A stretch of DNA of 64,000 nt from Nocardia pneumoniae NBRC 100136 (GCF_000308755.1 NZ_BAGF01000027.1:234671-298670), one strand, 5' to 3'; shown: positions 34,162 through 43,139, numbered from the stretch's first letter. Made by a program: numbers and translations. The notes: generated from the sequence alone by a model not told the origin.

Positions 34162-34878
34162 TTACGTCGCATCGGATTCTGTTGCACCTTCGGCCTCCGA
34201 CCATTTACGCCACCAATTAGTCAGATGCGAACCGGGAATGGTGGGGCAAAGGAGGTCGTCGCCCGGGCTGAGAAATGGACCGGGGTTGAACGACAGCCAC
34301 ACCGACTCCTGGGGGCACACCTGCTCGAGCAACTCCCGGCCCGAGACGACCCGCCGCAGCCAGGGGTTCACGTCCTTCGGCAACCTGATCGGCGAGGTGT
34401 AGATATCCAATTTCCGCATCGAGCCATAGGGGCTGAACGGCCACCCACCCTGCCCCTGCGGGTCGTCAGCGGCCAGCATCACGATGAACTCGCTGCGGCT
34501 GAACGCCTCGATCAACCAGGCGACGTTGTTGTACCCCCACATTGTCCGCCATAGCACCAGTTCGAACTCGTTCGCCAACTCCACATCGACCGAATCCGGG
34601 ACGGGTATGAATTCAGGGTTCACCCAGGTCTCAGCAAATCCGCCGTTTTCGTCGGCCAACCACCCACCGAGCACGTTCTCCTTCCGGATTGCCGACTTGT
34701 CGGCGTTCGGGTCCGTGAAGTACTTCCACTTGCCTGGGTTCGCTCGCGCCCAGGCGAGGTGCGAGGCCGTTGGCTCGGGCAAGATTTGCCTCCGGAGATC
34801 GGGATTCACGAAGTCGGAAAGATCGGGCTCTTTCATCACCGCGCCCCGCCGCGCTTCCGAACCGCGATGGACACCCAT
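34162..34878 (-). CDS. T7SS-associated SseB-like protein
   Basis: A 238-residue soluble protein; ATG 34836 is an alternative start. It contains ADENGGFAETWVNPEF, FELVLWRTMWGYNNVAWLIE, YGSMRKLDIYTSPIRLPKDV, a GRELLEQVC segment and VWLSFNPG. The second half follows the SseB N-terminal-domain pattern (strand, TSP, helix, then NPG), which is common in proteins coded beside nocardial and streptomycete WXG100 genes. It is part of the minus-strand T7SS operon between a coiled small protein and WXG100. Confidence 0.65.
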   Translation of the reverse strand: MGVHRGSEARRGAVMKEPDLSDFVNPDLRRQILPEPTASHLAWARANPGKWKYFTDPNADKSAIRKENVLGGWLADENGGFAETWVNPEFIPVPDSVDVELANEFELVLWRTMWGYNNVAWLIEAFSRSEFIVMLAADDPQGQGGWPFSPYGSMRKLDIYTSPIRLPKDVNPWLRRVVSGRELLEQVCPQESVWLSFNPGPFLSPGDDLLCPTIPGSHLTNWWRKWSEAEGATESDAT

Positions 34879-34966
34879 GAGTACCTTGACCCGCTCATCT
34901 CAGAACTCCACCTCTCGAAACCGAATACCCTTGCAGCACAGGCAGGTAGAACTGCATGCTTCATCA

Positions 34967-35329
34967 CTAGATCAGCCATGACTTGGGTGGGCCGTAGCCC
35001 TCTTCCCTGGCCTCGTCCTCATCGGTCCAATCGGACGGCAGGACGTAATTGTCCCGGGCGTGCGTGTGCTTGGCCGCAGTGGTCCTCGCCCGAGCGGCTG
35101 CCTCGCACAGCATTCGATCGTGTTCCGCACGGGCCTCACGGGCTTGTTTTTCTTCCGGGCTCTCTTGGCTCTGCTCGTCGCGCCCGACCAATTCATGCCG
35201 GAGAGTCTCGAACAACTCTGCGCCGCTTTGCATTGTTCGCGCGTCCGTGTCGAGAAACCGGTTGATCACCGAGCGTGAGGCTGCCGTGTACTCGGCGACG
35301 ATTCGATCCATCTCGGCTTGGTAGTTCAT
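34967..35329 (-). CDS. Hypothetical charged helical protein (T7SS operon)
   Basis: A 120-residue protein from ATG 35329. The N-terminal helix MNYQAEMDRIVAEYTAASRS is followed by RTMQSGAELFETLRHELVG, a long Glu/Arg/Ala helix, and an acidic end with SDWTDEDEAREEGYGPP. No signal peptide or membrane segment is visible. It begins 28 nt after the stop of the 613-residue gene and belongs to the same transcription unit. Family unknown; the N-terminus recalls YbaB-like genes of T7SS loci. Confidence 0.65.
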   Translation of the reverse strand: MNYQAEMDRIVAEYTAASRSVINRFLDTDARTMQSGAELFETLRHELVGRDEQSQESPEEKQAREARAEHDRMLCEAAARARTTAAKHTHARDNYVLPSDWTDEDEAREEGYGPPKSWLI

Positions 35330-35357
35330 TTCTGGTCCCCCATATCGATCTCGATCC

Positions 35358-37199
35358 TCACCCGTCGTTCCGCTGGGCGGCGGACACAGGTTGCGGCATC
35401 GGGTCCGCAGGAGCTTCGGCACGCGTTTCGATGTGCTGAGCCACTGGTGCCGCGTTACTCGCCAGCGGCCCTGCCAGCGCTAACTCGGGTTCGAAGGCGG
35501 TCGCCTGCGACCCGCCTACGAGGAAGCTGGATGGAGTATCCGTCGTGACCTGCGGTGTTCGCTCAGTACCTGGCTGCGTGGCCGGCGCGGGCTTTTCTGT
35601 CGGCACATCGTCGACTCCCGAGCTTATGGCCGGAGAAGTGTCGGCGGAGGTGGACACGGTCGGCGATTCCCCGCTCGGGGTGAAGAACGGTACACCGTCT
35701 TTGATTCCCATCGAATACTGTTGCGACTTTCCATCAGGTCCGGTGACCGTTGCCGTGACGGTACCGTCCGGCGTTTGCGTCACCGCGATACTTTCGCCGC
35801 CGATGGTGAACTTCGCCAGCGTCTTCGATACTGGCGATGTGCCCGGATCGGCAACCGGTGATCCGGTGTCGGTGGTGTCGCTGCCGAGCCCGCTCAGTCC
35901 TTGTTGCACCGCGCTGTGTAGCTGGCTTACGCCCTGCTGCACTGCCTGTCCCGCCTGGCTGGCAAGACCAGCCAACGTCTGTAGCGGATTGAGGGGCGAT
36001 GCAGGCGAATTGACCGAAGTCGGAGTATGCGGTGTCGGGTTCGTATTCGACGGCGTGGTCGGGTTGACCCCGGCTGGGCTGGTGTTGGTGACGCTCGCGG
36101 GCGACGTCGACGACGGCGTCTGCTGGTTCTGCGGCTGGGGATTCTGCTGGTCTTGTGGCTTGGGAAACGGCTGTGGGTTGTGATTGTCCAGCAGGTCCAT
36201 CACCGGTTGGTACGCGCGGCGAATGTAATGGTCGGCAAGCACGCACTGGTGAACGAAGGCTTTGAACGCCTCCCGCACCGCCGGGCCGAAATGATCGGTC
36301 AGCCACTGTTTGCAGGCATCCCGGATCTTCTGGGAGCCCTCACTGGTTCCGGGGCCGACGCCGGTCATGTGGAACTGGTCGGCTGCTCGTTGGTTCGTCT
36401 CACCGTAGAGATAGCCCCACGTGGTGCTTTCCGCCGCCACGGAGATGATATTGCTCACCGGGTCTTCGGCGCCGCCCAGCCGCATGGCGTGCCCGGCAAC
36501 CGGACATTGGGAGCTATCGAATCCGGCGATGAAATTCGCCTTGTCCTTGACGATTTGCAGTAGCACGTCCGGCAACCCGTTCAACGCTGCGGCAACTGCT
36601 TGCAGGTACTGGCTCTGCTGATCGGCGTGCGCGTGGAATCCGGCCAGATAGTCCTGCGCAGCCCCGCCAGCGTTGCCCTGCCATGCCTCTGGCACAGCAT
36701 CCTTCACACCGGCCAGATTGGTCGTTATATCGGTCGTGCTGGGGTGGGAATCGGTGCCTGCGGAGGCACCGTTGAACGCAATCGCCAGCCTGCGCAAGCT
36801 GTCGAGATTCATACTGCGCTGCTGGTCGTAGTATGTGCCCTCCAGGCGGCGCATCTCGCCTTGCTCGCCGTCCGGATCTCTGGTGGTGTCGATGCGCTCG
36901 CCGCCGATCGCTACACCGTCGACAGTCAGCGGCTCCACGACAATGCTGTCGAACCCGGGCAACTTCAACACGTCCCACACACGGTGGTACCGCACCAGCG
37001 CCAGCCGGAACCACTCCAGTCCGGGGGCAGCTTGATCCAGCAACTCGTTGACACCCGGGCCAGCGAGTGTCGGATGGTCGTTCCAGATCGGCTTGTCGAA
37101 GACGTTGCTGCCGTCCTCACGGAGGAAGCGTTCGAGATTCTGGTGCGCCTTGTCCAGGCCAGCTTGATACTGCCTCTCGTACTGCTGAGGATTCGTCAC
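35358..37199 (-). CDS. Large EspB/PPE-like secreted-type protein of the T7SS operon
   Basis: A 613-residue protein starting at GTG 37199 (GTGA overlap with the EspC-like gene). Residues 1-340 are mostly helical and include an AWQGNAGGAAQDYL segment near residue 170, a W-x-G turn like ESX substrates, plus NFIAGFDSSQCPVAGHAMRL. Residues about 350-430 are a Pro/Asn/Gln/Thr linker, then a small strand-rich stretch (KFTIGGESIAVTQTPDGTVT) and a disordered acidic end. There is no signal peptide. Position after an EspC-like gene argues for T7SS export. Confidence 0.72.
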   Translation of the reverse strand: MTNPQQYERQYQAGLDKAHQNLERFLREDGSNVFDKPIWNDHPTLAGPGVNELLDQAAPGLEWFRLALVRYHRVWDVLKLPGFDSIVVEPLTVDGVAIGGERIDTTRDPDGEQGEMRRLEGTYYDQQRSMNLDSLRRLAIAFNGASAGTDSHPSTTDITTNLAGVKDAVPEAWQGNAGGAAQDYLAGFHAHADQQSQYLQAVAAALNGLPDVLLQIVKDKANFIAGFDSSQCPVAGHAMRLGGAEDPVSNIISVAAESTTWGYLYGETNQRAADQFHMTGVGPGTSEGSQKIRDACKQWLTDHFGPAVREAFKAFVHQCVLADHYIRRAYQPVMDLLDNHNPQPFPKPQDQQNPQPQNQQTPSSTSPASVTNTSPAGVNPTTPSNTNPTPHTPTSVNSPASPLNPLQTLAGLASQAGQAVQQGVSQLHSAVQQGLSGLGSDTTDTGSPVADPGTSPVSKTLAKFTIGGESIAVTQTPDGTVTATVTGPDGKSQQYSMGIKDGVPFFTPSGESPTVSTSADTSPAISSGVDDVPTEKPAPATQPGTERTPQVTTDTPSSFLVGGSQATAFEPELALAGPLASNAAPVAQHIETRAEAPADPMPQPVSAAQRNDG

Positions 37200-37507
37200 G
37201 CCGGTCCCAACTGATCCGTGGCCGCCGTGATCTGGGCACTATTGCTCTGGTCCGTGGTCACATTCATCGTCACTGCCTGCCGCAGAACCGCGGCCGCCGC
37301 ACCGGAAGCTTCCGACCACGATTGCAACATCGTGACGATCCCGTCGATACCCGCCGCAAGCTTCTGGCCTTGATCCAAGTAGTCCTGCCCGGCATGAGTC
37401 GGCTCGAACCCGGCTCCAGCGATCCTGGTTGCGTGCCCCTGCGTCGCATCGACCGCCGGGTCGATCGCCCGCGCCATACCCAGCACGGATTCCGGGATGA
37501 AATGCAC
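37196..37507 (-). CDS. EspC-family T7SS target protein
   Basis: A 103-residue two-helix protein (MHFIPESVLGMARAIDPAVD, HAGQDYLDQGQKLAAGID, SWSEASGAAAAVLRQAV, then a DQSNSAQI tail). This matches the ESX EspC / type VII secretion target pattern, in which a GxDY segment precedes the turn. It overlaps the downstream 613-residue gene by GTGA, so the pair is probably exported together or as partners. Confidence 0.82.
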   Translation of the reverse strand: MHFIPESVLGMARAIDPAVDATQGHATRIAGAGFEPTHAGQDYLDQGQKLAAGIDGIVTMLQSWSEASGAAAAVLRQAVTMNVTTDQSNSAQITAATDQLGPA

Positions 37508-37654
37508 AGCCCCTCCCTAACTTCCGGTTCCACACGGTAAGCCGACCCATGACGAGTGGGTCGATTTCAAGATCATCGCAGACACGGCAGGAGGTCGGCC
37601 AGCCGAACATTGGCTGTTCGCAGCCTGGCCGAATTCGTCGACGCTTTTGGCATG

Positions 37655-37699
37655 GGTCACGGGCGGTCCCGCAGGTAGGAGCGGTTGCGGTAGTACTCG
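37655..37699 (-). repeat. 45-bp repeat: 3' end of the YbaB-like gene (source copy)
   Basis: Codes for the final EYYRNRSYLRDRP and TGA of the YbaB-like gene. The matching copy at 34099-34143 lies directly in front of the WXG100-toxin pair. A GTG overlaps the stop in both places. Here the frame it opens has no recognisable WXG100 sequence. Confidence 0.8.
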
Positions 37700-38166
37700 T
37701 CCTCGGATTCCTCATCCAGCGATGCGGGTTCGTCCTGTGCGGTGGGAGGTTCAGGAAACATCGTGCGGACGAGATCACGGATGCTGGGGGCGCCGGGCAC
37801 CAGATCCGAGAGATCGGGAATTCCGCCTGCTGACGCTTCGAGAGGTGCGACGGCCTGTTGGGTCGCTTCCAGCGCCAGCCGGGCGGCGGACTGGACGGCC
37901 TCGGTGATGGAGTGGCCCAGCTTCTCCGGAGTGGAACGCTTGAACGCCTCCGGCTCGACGTGGACTTCCACCGGAACACCGGCGGCGTTGCTGACCACAC
38001 GTATCAGGTTGTTCGAGGACCACGCTGTGACCGTGGTGCTCGCGAGCGCGGACTGAGCGTCGGCCAGGTCTCTGCGCTGTTGCTCGAAGACTTCCAGAAG
38101 CGAATCGACCTGATCGCGCAGCGCATCGGTGGATGGCTGCGTCGCGTCGCGCCCGCTGTCCTGCAC
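37657..38166 (-). CDS. YbaB/EbfC-like, T7SS-associated protein
   Basis: A 169-residue protein from GTG 38166 (a GTGGGGG-type ribosome-binding site upstream); TTG 38172 is also possible. An N-terminal helix (ALRDQVDSLLEVFEQQRRDL) is followed by strands in TVTAWSSNNLIRVVSNAAGV, VEVHVEPEAFKRS and a helix (GHSITEAVQSAARLAL). This is the YbaB/EbfC layout, here with an acidic tail. It heads the minus-strand T7SS operon, as the YbaB-like gene at 4448 does for the plus-strand one. Confidence 0.75.
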   Translation of the reverse strand: MQDSGRDATQPSTDALRDQVDSLLEVFEQQRRDLADAQSALASTTVTAWSSNNLIRVVSNAAGVPVEVHVEPEAFKRSTPEKLGHSITEAVQSAARLALEATQQAVAPLEASAGGIPDLSDLVPGAPSIRDLVRTMFPEPPTAQDEPASLDEESEDEYYRNRSYLRDRP

Positions 38167-38463
38167 CTTCAACCCCCACTTTCGAGAATTCGGTCCGTTG
38201 CTGAATCTGACGCAGCGGCCCGGTGATCGGTTCCATCGAATGTCGGATTTCATCACCGGCCATGCGGACGCCGCAACTGCAAGGAGCACCCGCACGTTCG
38301 TGTGACGGCCGTTGGATGGGGTGTTTTCGGGTGGGATTCGGTCCGCTGGGGCGCTGCTCGAGGATGCCGATCGGATCGAAGCGGCGGGCGGAAGTCAGGG
38401 CGTCGGGGGAGTGATCAGCGATCTTGGCCGCTATCTGAGCGAGTCGTGTGAAACCTGGCAGGC

Positions 38464-38706
38464 GTGGCGGAACTGTCCGAACTGAAGCGGTGCCTGGAAG
38501 CGGAAGCGGCCGTGCTGCTCGGCGACGCCGAGCATGCCGACCGGCTGACTCGTGACATCCTCCTGGATCGGATCGGGCCGATCGCGGATCGGCTGGAGGT
38601 CGCCGCGGCGAATGCTCGCCGAATCCTCGGTGACGCAGACGATGCCTTGGCGATTTACCAAACGGTGTGGGCGCAGGCGGTGGAAGCCGTTCTGCGCGAG
38701 CGATAG
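38464..38706 (+). CDS. Small helical hypothetical protein
   Basis: An 80-residue protein from GTG 38464, bounded upstream by an in-frame TGA. It is helical throughout ([53 protein letters not shown]). Third codon positions are strongly GC-rich, which supports real coding. It is divergent from the T7SS operon. No family recognised. Confidence 0.55.
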   Translation: MAELSELKRCLEAEAAVLLGDAEHADRLTRDILLDRIGPIADRLEVAAANARRILGDADDALAIYQTVWAQAVEAVLRER

Positions 38707-38803
38707 TGAGTCGAATCAGATTCAACCACCGGCCGTGCGGACCGGGCTCGAGCTAGCCTACTGCCGACAGGGCTCGGCGACATCGGACCAACGGGGGCAG
38801 CGG

Positions 38804-39427
38804 ATGCCAGACGAGGGACCCAGCAGCGATCCCGGCGAGAACGATCACCAACAGCAAGGCAATCGCCAGCGTGAAGGCGCGTGGACGATCATCGGCGGTG
38901 CCGCTGGAGCCATCGGCGTGGTCGTCGCCGTGATCTTCGGGATCGCGCAGTGCTCGTCGGACTCGCCCTCGCCCAGCACATCGTCATCTGCCGCGTCGCC
39001 GACAAGCGCAACCGTCGTGGCGCCGACAACATCGCCGAAACCGGCAGCCCTCGCCCAGGGCCATCAGACGCTGGTCAACGTTCAAGGCATCGATCTGGAC
39101 ACCGGACAGATCCACGACCAAGACCTGCCTGGCGTCGATGTGAGCCCGTCGAAGATCGCCGACAGCCTCAACGCAATGAGCAACGGCACACCACGACTCG
39201 CGATCCCCGCCGACGCCACAACCGGTTCCGACGCGCACGATCGATGCCGCGCAGTCGCTGCGGGTTCGTGGACCAAGACCCTGCCCAATCTCTATGCCCT
39301 GCACATCGGCAGCGCGATCTGTGTGCGCACCGAGCAGAGCAACCTCGCCGCCCTGACGGTGACCCACGTCCCCTCCGCCGCCGAGCAATACCTCGAATTC
39401 GACTTCGTCACCTGGCCGGATCGCTGA
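38804..39427 (+). CDS. Membrane-anchored hypothetical protein
   Basis: A 207-residue protein from ATG 38804. A Gln/Asp-rich cytoplasmic head of about 25 residues is followed by one membrane segment (IIGGAAGAIGVVVAVIFGIA), a Ser/Thr/Pro/Ala linker, and an extracellular domain with LVNVQGIDLDTG, DRCRAVAAGSWTK and LHIGSAICVRTEQ. Two Cys could form a disulfide. The domain type is common in nocardial surface proteins of unknown function. Confidence 0.65.
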   Translation: MPDEGPSSDPGENDHQQQGNRQREGAWTIIGGAAGAIGVVVAVIFGIAQCSSDSPSPSTSSSAASPTSATVVAPTTSPKPAALAQGHQTLVNVQGIDLDTGQIHDQDLPGVDVSPSKIADSLNAMSNGTPRLAIPADATTGSDAHDRCRAVAAGSWTKTLPNLYALHIGSAICVRTEQSNLAALTVTHVPSAAEQYLEFDFVTWPDR

Positions 39428-39550
39428 GCCAGCGCACGATTCGGCAATTCCGCAGTCGAATTCAGTGCATCAGGTGCAGTCACGCATTGCCGTCAGATTG
39501 TCGCGCACCGAAAAGTCTGCTGCTCGGGTGCATCGCGTGACGAGCCGGTC

Positions 39551-40723
39551 CTACCGCGCCGCGACCATCGCGTCCACCGTCTCCGGTGACAGCATCTCGT
39601 CGGCGACCAAGCCCGCCAACCCGACGAAGGCGCCGTTCTCGCCCAGCTGGGACGGACCGATGTCGAGGTTGCGCAGTGCGCTCGAGTGCGCGTTCGACTC
39701 GACGGTGCGGCGCAGGCCCTCGAGAAACGGTGGCAGCACGCCGATCGCGCCGCCCACGCGGACATAGGTCGGGTTCACGATCGACACCATCGTCGCGACG
39801 ACGGTCCCGACGAGTCGCCCGGCCTTTTCGGTGGACCGGATCGCGTCCGGTCTGCCGTCGCCGACGAGCCGGACGACATCGTCCACCGTGCGCACGCCGA
39901 GGGGGCGCAGCTCTCGGGCCAGCGCCTGTCCGCTGGCGCTGGCGGCGACGCACCCGCGGCGGCCGCAGCTGCAGCGCTGCTGGCTGCCCTCGATCCGCAT
40001 GTGCCCGATCTCGCCGGCGGAGCCGCTCTCGCCGCGGTGGACGCGTCCCGAGATCACCACACCGGCACCGATTCCGGTGCCCACCTTCACTCCGACGAGG
40101 GTCGCCGCGGGGCGGCCCAGCGCACAGAAGTCGCCGAACGCCAGCGCATTCGCGTCGTTCTCCAGCAGGACGGGAACGCCGAGCGCGTCGGCGAACGGCT
40201 CGCGCAGCGCGGCGCCGTTCCAGTCCGGCATGGTCGGTGGCGCCACGGTCACTCCGCGCTCATGATCGATCTGCCCGGGCACCGACAGCGCCATCGCGCA
40301 CAGCGTGTCGGCTCGTCCGGTCTGTCGCAACAACTTCCGGCCTGCCTCGAGCAGCATCGGCACGATCTCCCGTGGGCTGTGCCGCAGCGGCAGCCGATGG
40401 TCCTCGCGCACGAACACCGTGCCGCGCAGGTCGACCACCGCCAGCGTCGCGTGGCTCTGTCCGAGGTCGGCGACGAGGGCGGTGCGGCCGGTGTCGTCGA
40501 CCTCGAGTACTTCGGCACGCCGTCCGCCGCTCGATTCCCGGTGGCCCGCTTGGCGAACCAGGCCGAGAGCACGCAGCACCTCCAGTCGCTCGACCAACGT
40601 CACCCGCGACAGTCCCACGCGTTCCTGCAGTTCCAGGCGCGTCAGCGGGCCCGAGGCGCGCAGCAGGGCGAGCACATGTCCCGGTGAGGTGGGGCTCGAC
40701 GGCGTGGACGTTGTCGCGGACAT
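39551..40723 (-). CDS. ROK-family transcriptional repressor
   Basis: A 390-residue ROK protein. An N-terminal winged helix-turn-helix (LALLRASGPLTRLELQERVG) precedes an actin-like sugar-kinase domain with LENDANALAFGD, VGVKVGTGIGAGVV, GEIGHMR and the zinc motif C-x-C-x-x-x-x-C (CSCGRRGC). ROK repressors respond to sugars or sugar phosphates. It is divergent from the ABC-transporter operon and shares the 40724-40804 control region. An alternative upstream start is possible; ATG 40723 overlaps a palindrome, which suggests autoregulation. Confidence 0.9.
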   Translation of the reverse strand: MSATTSTPSSPTSPGHVLALLRASGPLTRLELQERVGLSRVTLVERLEVLRALGLVRQAGHRESSGGRRAEVLEVDDTGRTALVADLGQSHATLAVVDLRGTVFVREDHRLPLRHSPREIVPMLLEAGRKLLRQTGRADTLCAMALSVPGQIDHERGVTVAPPTMPDWNGAALREPFADALGVPVLLENDANALAFGDFCALGRPAATLVGVKVGTGIGAGVVISGRVHRGESGSAGEIGHMRIEGSQQRCSCGRRGCVAASASGQALARELRPLGVRTVDDVVRLVGDGRPDAIRSTEKAGRLVGTVVATMVSIVNPTYVRVGGAIGVLPPFLEGLRRTVESNAHSSALRNLDIGPSQLGENGAFVGLAGLVADEMLSPETVDAMVAAR

Positions 40724-40774
40724 ATTGACAATATCCCTCAACGGACTTACGTTAACCAAACTGACAAAAGTCCG
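40722..40774 (+). promoter_or_regulatory. Promoter and ROK operator of the sugar-uptake operon
   Basis: TTGACA (40725-40730), a 17-nt spacer and TACGTT (40748-40753, TAnnnT type) form a promoter toward the solute-binding protein gene. The palindrome ATATTG-A-CAATAT (40722-40734) covers the -35. The inverted repeat CGGACTT (40742-40748) with AAGTCCG (40768-40774) spans the -10 and start region. Both are good repressor sites for the divergent ROK protein. Confidence 0.65.
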
Positions 40775-40804
40775 AAACACGATGTGCCCGAACAGGAGCC
40801 ATGC

Positions 40805-42115
40805 ATGGTGGTATCCGGTGTAACGCGCAGATCCTTCTTGCGCGCCGCGGGCGCGGGCGCGGCGGCCCTGTCCGCCGCGGCGTGCACGGGCTTCCCGACC
40901 AGCGGCAACGGCGGGATGATCTTCCTGTCCACGCAGTTCCGTCCCGCGGACGAGGCCGAGCGGTTCCGCGGCCTGCTCGCCGATACCGCGCCAGGCGTGG
41001 GCTACGTGACCATCGAGGAGAGTCCGTTCTCGAGCCAGGTGCGCAGCCAGGTCGATGCGGGTTCCACGCAGATCGGTCTGCTCGGCGGTCTGCACGGCGA
41101 CATCGCGCCGCTCGCCGACGGCTACCTGCAAGACCTCACCGGCCTGCTCGCCGACCTCGGTGACCGAGGCTGGTCCTCCGACTACCTGAGACTCGCCAAG
41201 GTGGGCACCGATCGGACGTGGTACATCCCCTGGGCCACCGCGAGTTACGTCCTTGCCGCACACGCTGACGCGCTCGAGCACCTGCCGTCCGGCGTCGACG
41301 CCACATCGCTGACCTATGACCAGTTCCTCGACTGGGCCATTGCGGCGCGCCGCGCGAATGGCAACCGCCCGATGCTCGGCCTGCCTGCCGGGCCGAAGGG
41401 TCTGCTGCACCGGTTCACACAAGGTTTCCTGCTGCCCTCGTTCACCGGCGGGCAGATCACCACCTTTCGCTCGGACGAGGCCGTGACGGCGTGGCAGTAC
41501 TTCCGTGAGTTGTGGGCCAATTGCGCATCGTCCAGCACGAACTACGACTTCATGCAGGAGCCGCTCGACAGCGGCGAGGTGCGGGTGGCGTGGGATCACG
41601 TCGTCCGCCTTGTCGACGCGCCGGAGCGCGACCCCCGGAACTGGCGGATGCTGCCAGCACCGCGCGGCGCGCACGGCCTCGGCTACATGGCCGTGATCGC
41701 CGGACTCGCGGTCCCCAAGGGGAGTTCGGATCCCGAACTCGCGCAGCGGACGATCAGCACGCTCACCCGCCCGGAAACCCAACTGCGGCTGCTGCGTTCC
41801 AACGGCTTCTTCCCCTCCGTCGACACGACGATCCCGGACGACCTGCCACCGGCCGTCCAACTCGAGGCCGACGCGGTGCGCCGCCAGCAGGAAGCGCCCG
41901 GCGCCATTCTGTCGCTTCCGCCGGTGGGTCTCGGCCAGCGCGAAGGTGAGGTGAGCAAGGTGTTCAAGGACAGCTTCCGCTCGATCGTGCTCGACAGAGC
42001 CGATATTCGAGCCACGTTGGATCAGCAGGCGCGCGTGCTCCAAGGCATCCTCGACGACCTGAAAGTGCCGTGCTGGGCTCCCGACCCGGCCGCCGACCTG
42101 TGCCGGGTGAGCTAG
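40805..42115 (+). CDS. Sugar ABC transporter solute-binding lipoprotein
   Basis: A 436-residue protein of the cluster-B-type extracellular sugar-binding family. The N-terminus has a Tat-type TRRSFLRAAGAG signal and a lipobox AAACTG (Cys about residue 25). The mature part has GLLGGLHGDIAPLAD, RTWYIPWATASYVL, TYDQFLDWA, FRSDEAVTAWQYF and VRVAWDHVVRL. ATG 40805 is preferred over GTG 40784 because AGGAG lies 7 nt upstream. With the hydrolase at the end of the operon, a glycosyl-glycerate or related glycoside is the likely ligand (inference). Confidence 0.88.
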   Translation: MVVSGVTRRSFLRAAGAGAAALSAAACTGFPTSGNGGMIFLSTQFRPADEAERFRGLLADTAPGVGYVTIEESPFSSQVRSQVDAGSTQIGLLGGLHGDIAPLADGYLQDLTGLLADLGDRGWSSDYLRLAKVGTDRTWYIPWATASYVLAAHADALEHLPSGVDATSLTYDQFLDWAIAARRANGNRPMLGLPAGPKGLLHRFTQGFLLPSFTGGQITTFRSDEAVTAWQYFRELWANCASSSTNYDFMQEPLDSGEVRVAWDHVVRLVDAPERDPRNWRMLPAPRGAHGLGYMAVIAGLAVPKGSSDPELAQRTISTLTRPETQLRLLRSNGFFPSVDTTIPDDLPPAVQLEADAVRRQQEAPGAILSLPPVGLGQREGEVSKVFKDSFRSIVLDRADIRATLDQQARVLQGILDDLKVPCWAPDPAADLCRVS

Positions 42116-42117
42116 CC

Positions 42118-42963
42118 ATGATGTCGCGACTGCGCTCTCCGTGGATCCTGCTGCTGCCGTCGATCGTGCTCATGCTGGCGCTGTTCGGCTGGCCGCTCGG
42201 GCAGGGCGTGCTGGAGGCATTCCGTGGTGACGACGGCTTCACCCTCGCCAACTGGCAGCGATTGTTCGACGATCCCTATATCTTCAGCGCCCTGCGCAAC
42301 ACGCTCCTGCTGATCGTGATCGTCGTGCCGATCCAGCTGGTGCTCGCCGTCGGCATGGCGCTGCTCATGCAGGCACGGCCGCGGTTCGCGGGCGGCCACT
42401 TCTATCTGTGGTGCCTGCCGCTGGCGATCTCCGAACTGGCCGCGGGCCTGGTGTGGCTGTCGATTTTCGACAACCGCGGTTACCTGAACTCACTGCTCGT
42501 CGGGGTCGGTCTTTCCGACCACGGTGTGCAGTGGCTCAGTTACCAGAACACCGGCACGATGCTGCTCGCGGTGGTGATCGCCGAGATCTGGCGCGCGACG
42601 TCGCTGGTGTTCGTCATCGTGGTGGCGGGCGTGCAGATGATTCCGCGCGACTACGACGAGGCCGCGCAGGTGTTCGGCGCGAATTTCTGGCAGCGGCTGC
42701 GGCACGTGACGCTGCCGCTGCTCGGACCGAGTCTCCAGGTGGCGCTGATCCTGCGGACGATCCTCGCGCTGCAGGCGTTCGCCGTCGCGCAGGCGTTGAC
42801 GGGGCGTGACTTTCCGCTGCTCGTCGGTGAGACCTACGAGTGGTACGCGAACCTGCAAAACCCCGCGGTCGCCAGCGCCGTTTCGCTGATCGTCCTGGCT
42901 ATCTCGCTCGCCACCGCGGTGTTCTACCTGCGGACGGTCCGGCAACCGGAGGAGGCGCGATGA
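42118..42963 (+). CDS. Sugar ABC transporter permease (MalF type)
   Basis: A 281-residue inner-membrane protein with about six membrane segments. It has the binding-protein-dependent transport signature in DYDEAAQVFGANFWQRLRHV (EAA loop that contacts the ATPase). It starts at ATG 42118, 2 nt after the solute-binding protein gene, and ends in an ATGA overlap with the short repeat-containing frame at 42960. Confidence 0.92.
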   Translation: MMSRLRSPWILLLPSIVLMLALFGWPLGQGVLEAFRGDDGFTLANWQRLFDDPYIFSALRNTLLLIVIVVPIQLVLAVGMALLMQARPRFAGGHFYLWCLPLAISELAAGLVWLSIFDNRGYLNSLLVGVGLSDHGVQWLSYQNTGTMLLAVVIAEIWRATSLVFVIVVAGVQMIPRDYDEAAQVFGANFWQRLRHVTLPLLGPSLQVALILRTILALQAFAVAQALTGRDFPLLVGETYEWYANLQNPAVASAVSLIVLAISLATAVFYLRTVRQPEEAR

Positions 42964-43139
42964 GACCCACTCGCGTAGCGCTGGAGCGAGGAGGGCTCCC
43001 GCGGGACGGTGGAGGCTCGGTGCGACACGATCGCGCAGTGCTGGAGTGCGGACAGCTCCCGCAGGACGCAGGAGGCTCGGTGCGACACGTGCTCGTCGAG
43101 GTGACGGCGCACTCCCGCGGAACACAGGGATCGCGATGA
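42960..43139 (+). CDS. Short repeat-built frame linking the two permease genes
   Basis: A 59-codon frame starts in an ATGA overlap with the upstream permease and ends in an ATGA overlap with the downstream permease. Internally it consists of two imperfect 60-bp units (42961-43020, 43021-43080) and a partial third. The product would be Arg/Gly-rich with LERGGLPRDGGGSVRH and LECGQLPQDAGGSVRH. No known family. It may be a coupling device grown from an intergenic repeat rather than a functional protein. Confidence 0.45.
   Translation: MRPTRVALERGGLPRDGGGSVRHDRAVLECGQLPQDAGGSVRHVLVEVTAHSRGTQGSR
42961..43130 (+). repeat. 60-bp imperfect tandem repeat between permease genes
   Basis: Units at 42961, 43021 and 43081 share GCGACAC or GAGACCC openings, GCTGGAG, GCTCCCGC and GGAGGCTCGG blocks in the same order; the third unit is partial. 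The period is exactly 60 bp. It could be a dispersed nocardial intergenic repeat. Confidence 0.75.

Noticed and set aside
39551..42043. Extension of the ROK frame to 830 codons
   Set aside because: The extra N-terminus is the antisense of the solute-binding protein gene; the helix-turn-helix begins just after ATG 40723.
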